Below are positions 13,513 through 13,989 of a DNA stretch of 13,989 bases, one piece after another; position 1 is the first letter of the stretch; the number at the start of each line of letters is the position of its first letter. Where the stretch lies: assembly GCA_002429315.1 (NCBI GenBank), contig DIZC01000125.1, positions 1 through 13,989 of the forward strand, written 5' to 3'. Under the pieces are notes generated by a model that was given only the letters and a program-made list of their open reading frames with translations, had not been told where the DNA came from and searched no databases. Source of the DNA: Alphaproteobacteria bacterium UBA6038. GTDB lineage: Bacteria > Pseudomonadota > Alphaproteobacteria > Micropepsales > Micropepsaceae. Made by a program: the position numbers and the translations under genes.

Positions 13513-13989
13513 CTAAAGCATCGTCGGGATCACCCGGTCGGGCGGCTTGTGGCCGTCCACGAAGCTCTTGATGTTGACGATGACCTTCTCGCCCATGTCG
13601 AGCCGGCCTTCGAGTGTCGCCGAGCCCATGTGCGGCAGCAGGACCACGTTCTTGAGGCGCAGCAGCCGGGGATCGATCGCGGGCTCGTGCTCGAACACGT
13701 CCAGCCCGGCGCCCGCCAGTTGGCCGGTCTCCAGCATCCGCGCCAGCGCCTCCTCGTCGATGATCTCGCCGCGGGCGGTGTTCACGATGGTGGCCGAAGG
13801 CTTCATCATCTTCAGCCGCCGCGCCGAGATGAGGCGGTAGGTGGCCGGGGTGTGCGGGCAGTTGACGGACACGATGTCCATCCGCGCCAGCATCTGGTCC
13901 AGGCTCTCCCAGTAAGTGGCTTCGAGCTCGCGCTCGATCGCCGCCGCCACGGGCTTGCGGTTGTGGTAGTGGATCTGCAGGCCGAAGGC
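13513..13989 (-). CDS. D-2-hydroxyacid dehydrogenase, glyoxylate/hydroxypyruvate reductase type (5' end outside window)
   Basis: C-terminal 158 residues of an NAD(P)H-dependent D-2-hydroxyacid dehydrogenase; about half the protein lies beyond the right edge. The fragment begins inside the Rossmann domain (AFGLQIHYHNRKPV). It shows the SVNCPHTPATYRLI strand-loop and all three catalytic residues: Arg73 in VNTARGEIIDEEAL, Glu102 in GLDVFEHEP and His120 in LLPHMGSAT (fragment numbering). The ending GHKPPDRVIPTML is typical of the glyoxylate reductase/D-glycerate dehydrogenase subgroup, which reduces glyoxylate or hydroxypyruvate. The frame is open to the window edge, so an in-frame GTG at 13950 is not taken as the start. 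The exact substrate cannot be fixed from this part. Confidence 0.93.
   Translation of the reverse strand, partial: AFGLQIHYHNRKPVAAAIERELEATYWESLDQMLARMDIVSVNCPHTPATYRLISARRLKMMKPSATIVNTARGEIIDEEALARMLETGQLAGAGLDVFEHEPAIDPRLLRLKNVVLLPHMGSATLEGRLDMGEKVIVNIKSFVDGHKPPDRVIPTML

Noticed and set aside
1..13989. CRISPR arrays, tRNA/rRNA genes, integrases, toxin-antitoxin or defence genes
   Set aside because: Looked for by eye; no regularly spaced repeats, cloverleaf-like sequences or recognisable proteins of these kinds were found.

Overview
The window reads as a chromosomal stretch from a GC-rich alphaproteobacterium. The ribosomal protein S1 has the alphaproteobacterial form of C-terminus, the aminotransferase is a type common in that class, and NodT-type outer-membrane lipoproteins and Cys-containing Pro/Ala-rich lipoproteins are frequent there. 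Taxonomy is inferred from protein style only. No rRNA, tRNA, CRISPR array, integrase or complete insertion sequence was seen.

Layout. The left edge cuts into rpsA (+), whose 5' end lies outside. A convergent block on the minus strand follows: macA, macB and a NodT-family outer-membrane factor (transcribed right to left, 6789 to 1791). These form a complete MacAB-type tripartite exporter with a 4-base gene overlap and a 17-base gap. A secreted TPR protein lies upstream on the same strand. Two plus-strand housekeeping-type genes follow: a DUF486 four-helix membrane protein and an aspartate aminotransferase, whose Shine-Dalgarno sits inside a perfect hairpin.

From about 9.5 kb the content turns accessory. 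Two low-complexity lipoproteins are divergently transcribed (9574-10290 minus, 10447-10884 plus). Next come a GloVer-repeat (TIGR03803-like) secreted protein gene broken by a frameshift at a run of six C, and a short secreted protein resembling the N-terminus of a right-handed beta-helix protein that stops early. This part has visibly lower GC than the flanks.

The interval 13110-13512 has no convincing gene. It holds a perfect TATAAT, several hairpins, a textbook intrinsic terminator and a near-perfect 16-base direct repeat. The right edge cuts into a D-2-hydroxyacid dehydrogenase on the minus strand.

No wholly new multi-gene system is evident. The points most worth a second look are the interval at 13105-13370 (possible short RNA or leaderless gene plus a REP-like remnant), the broken GloVer gene, the sequestered ribosome-binding site of the aminotransferase, and the paired low-complexity lipoproteins.
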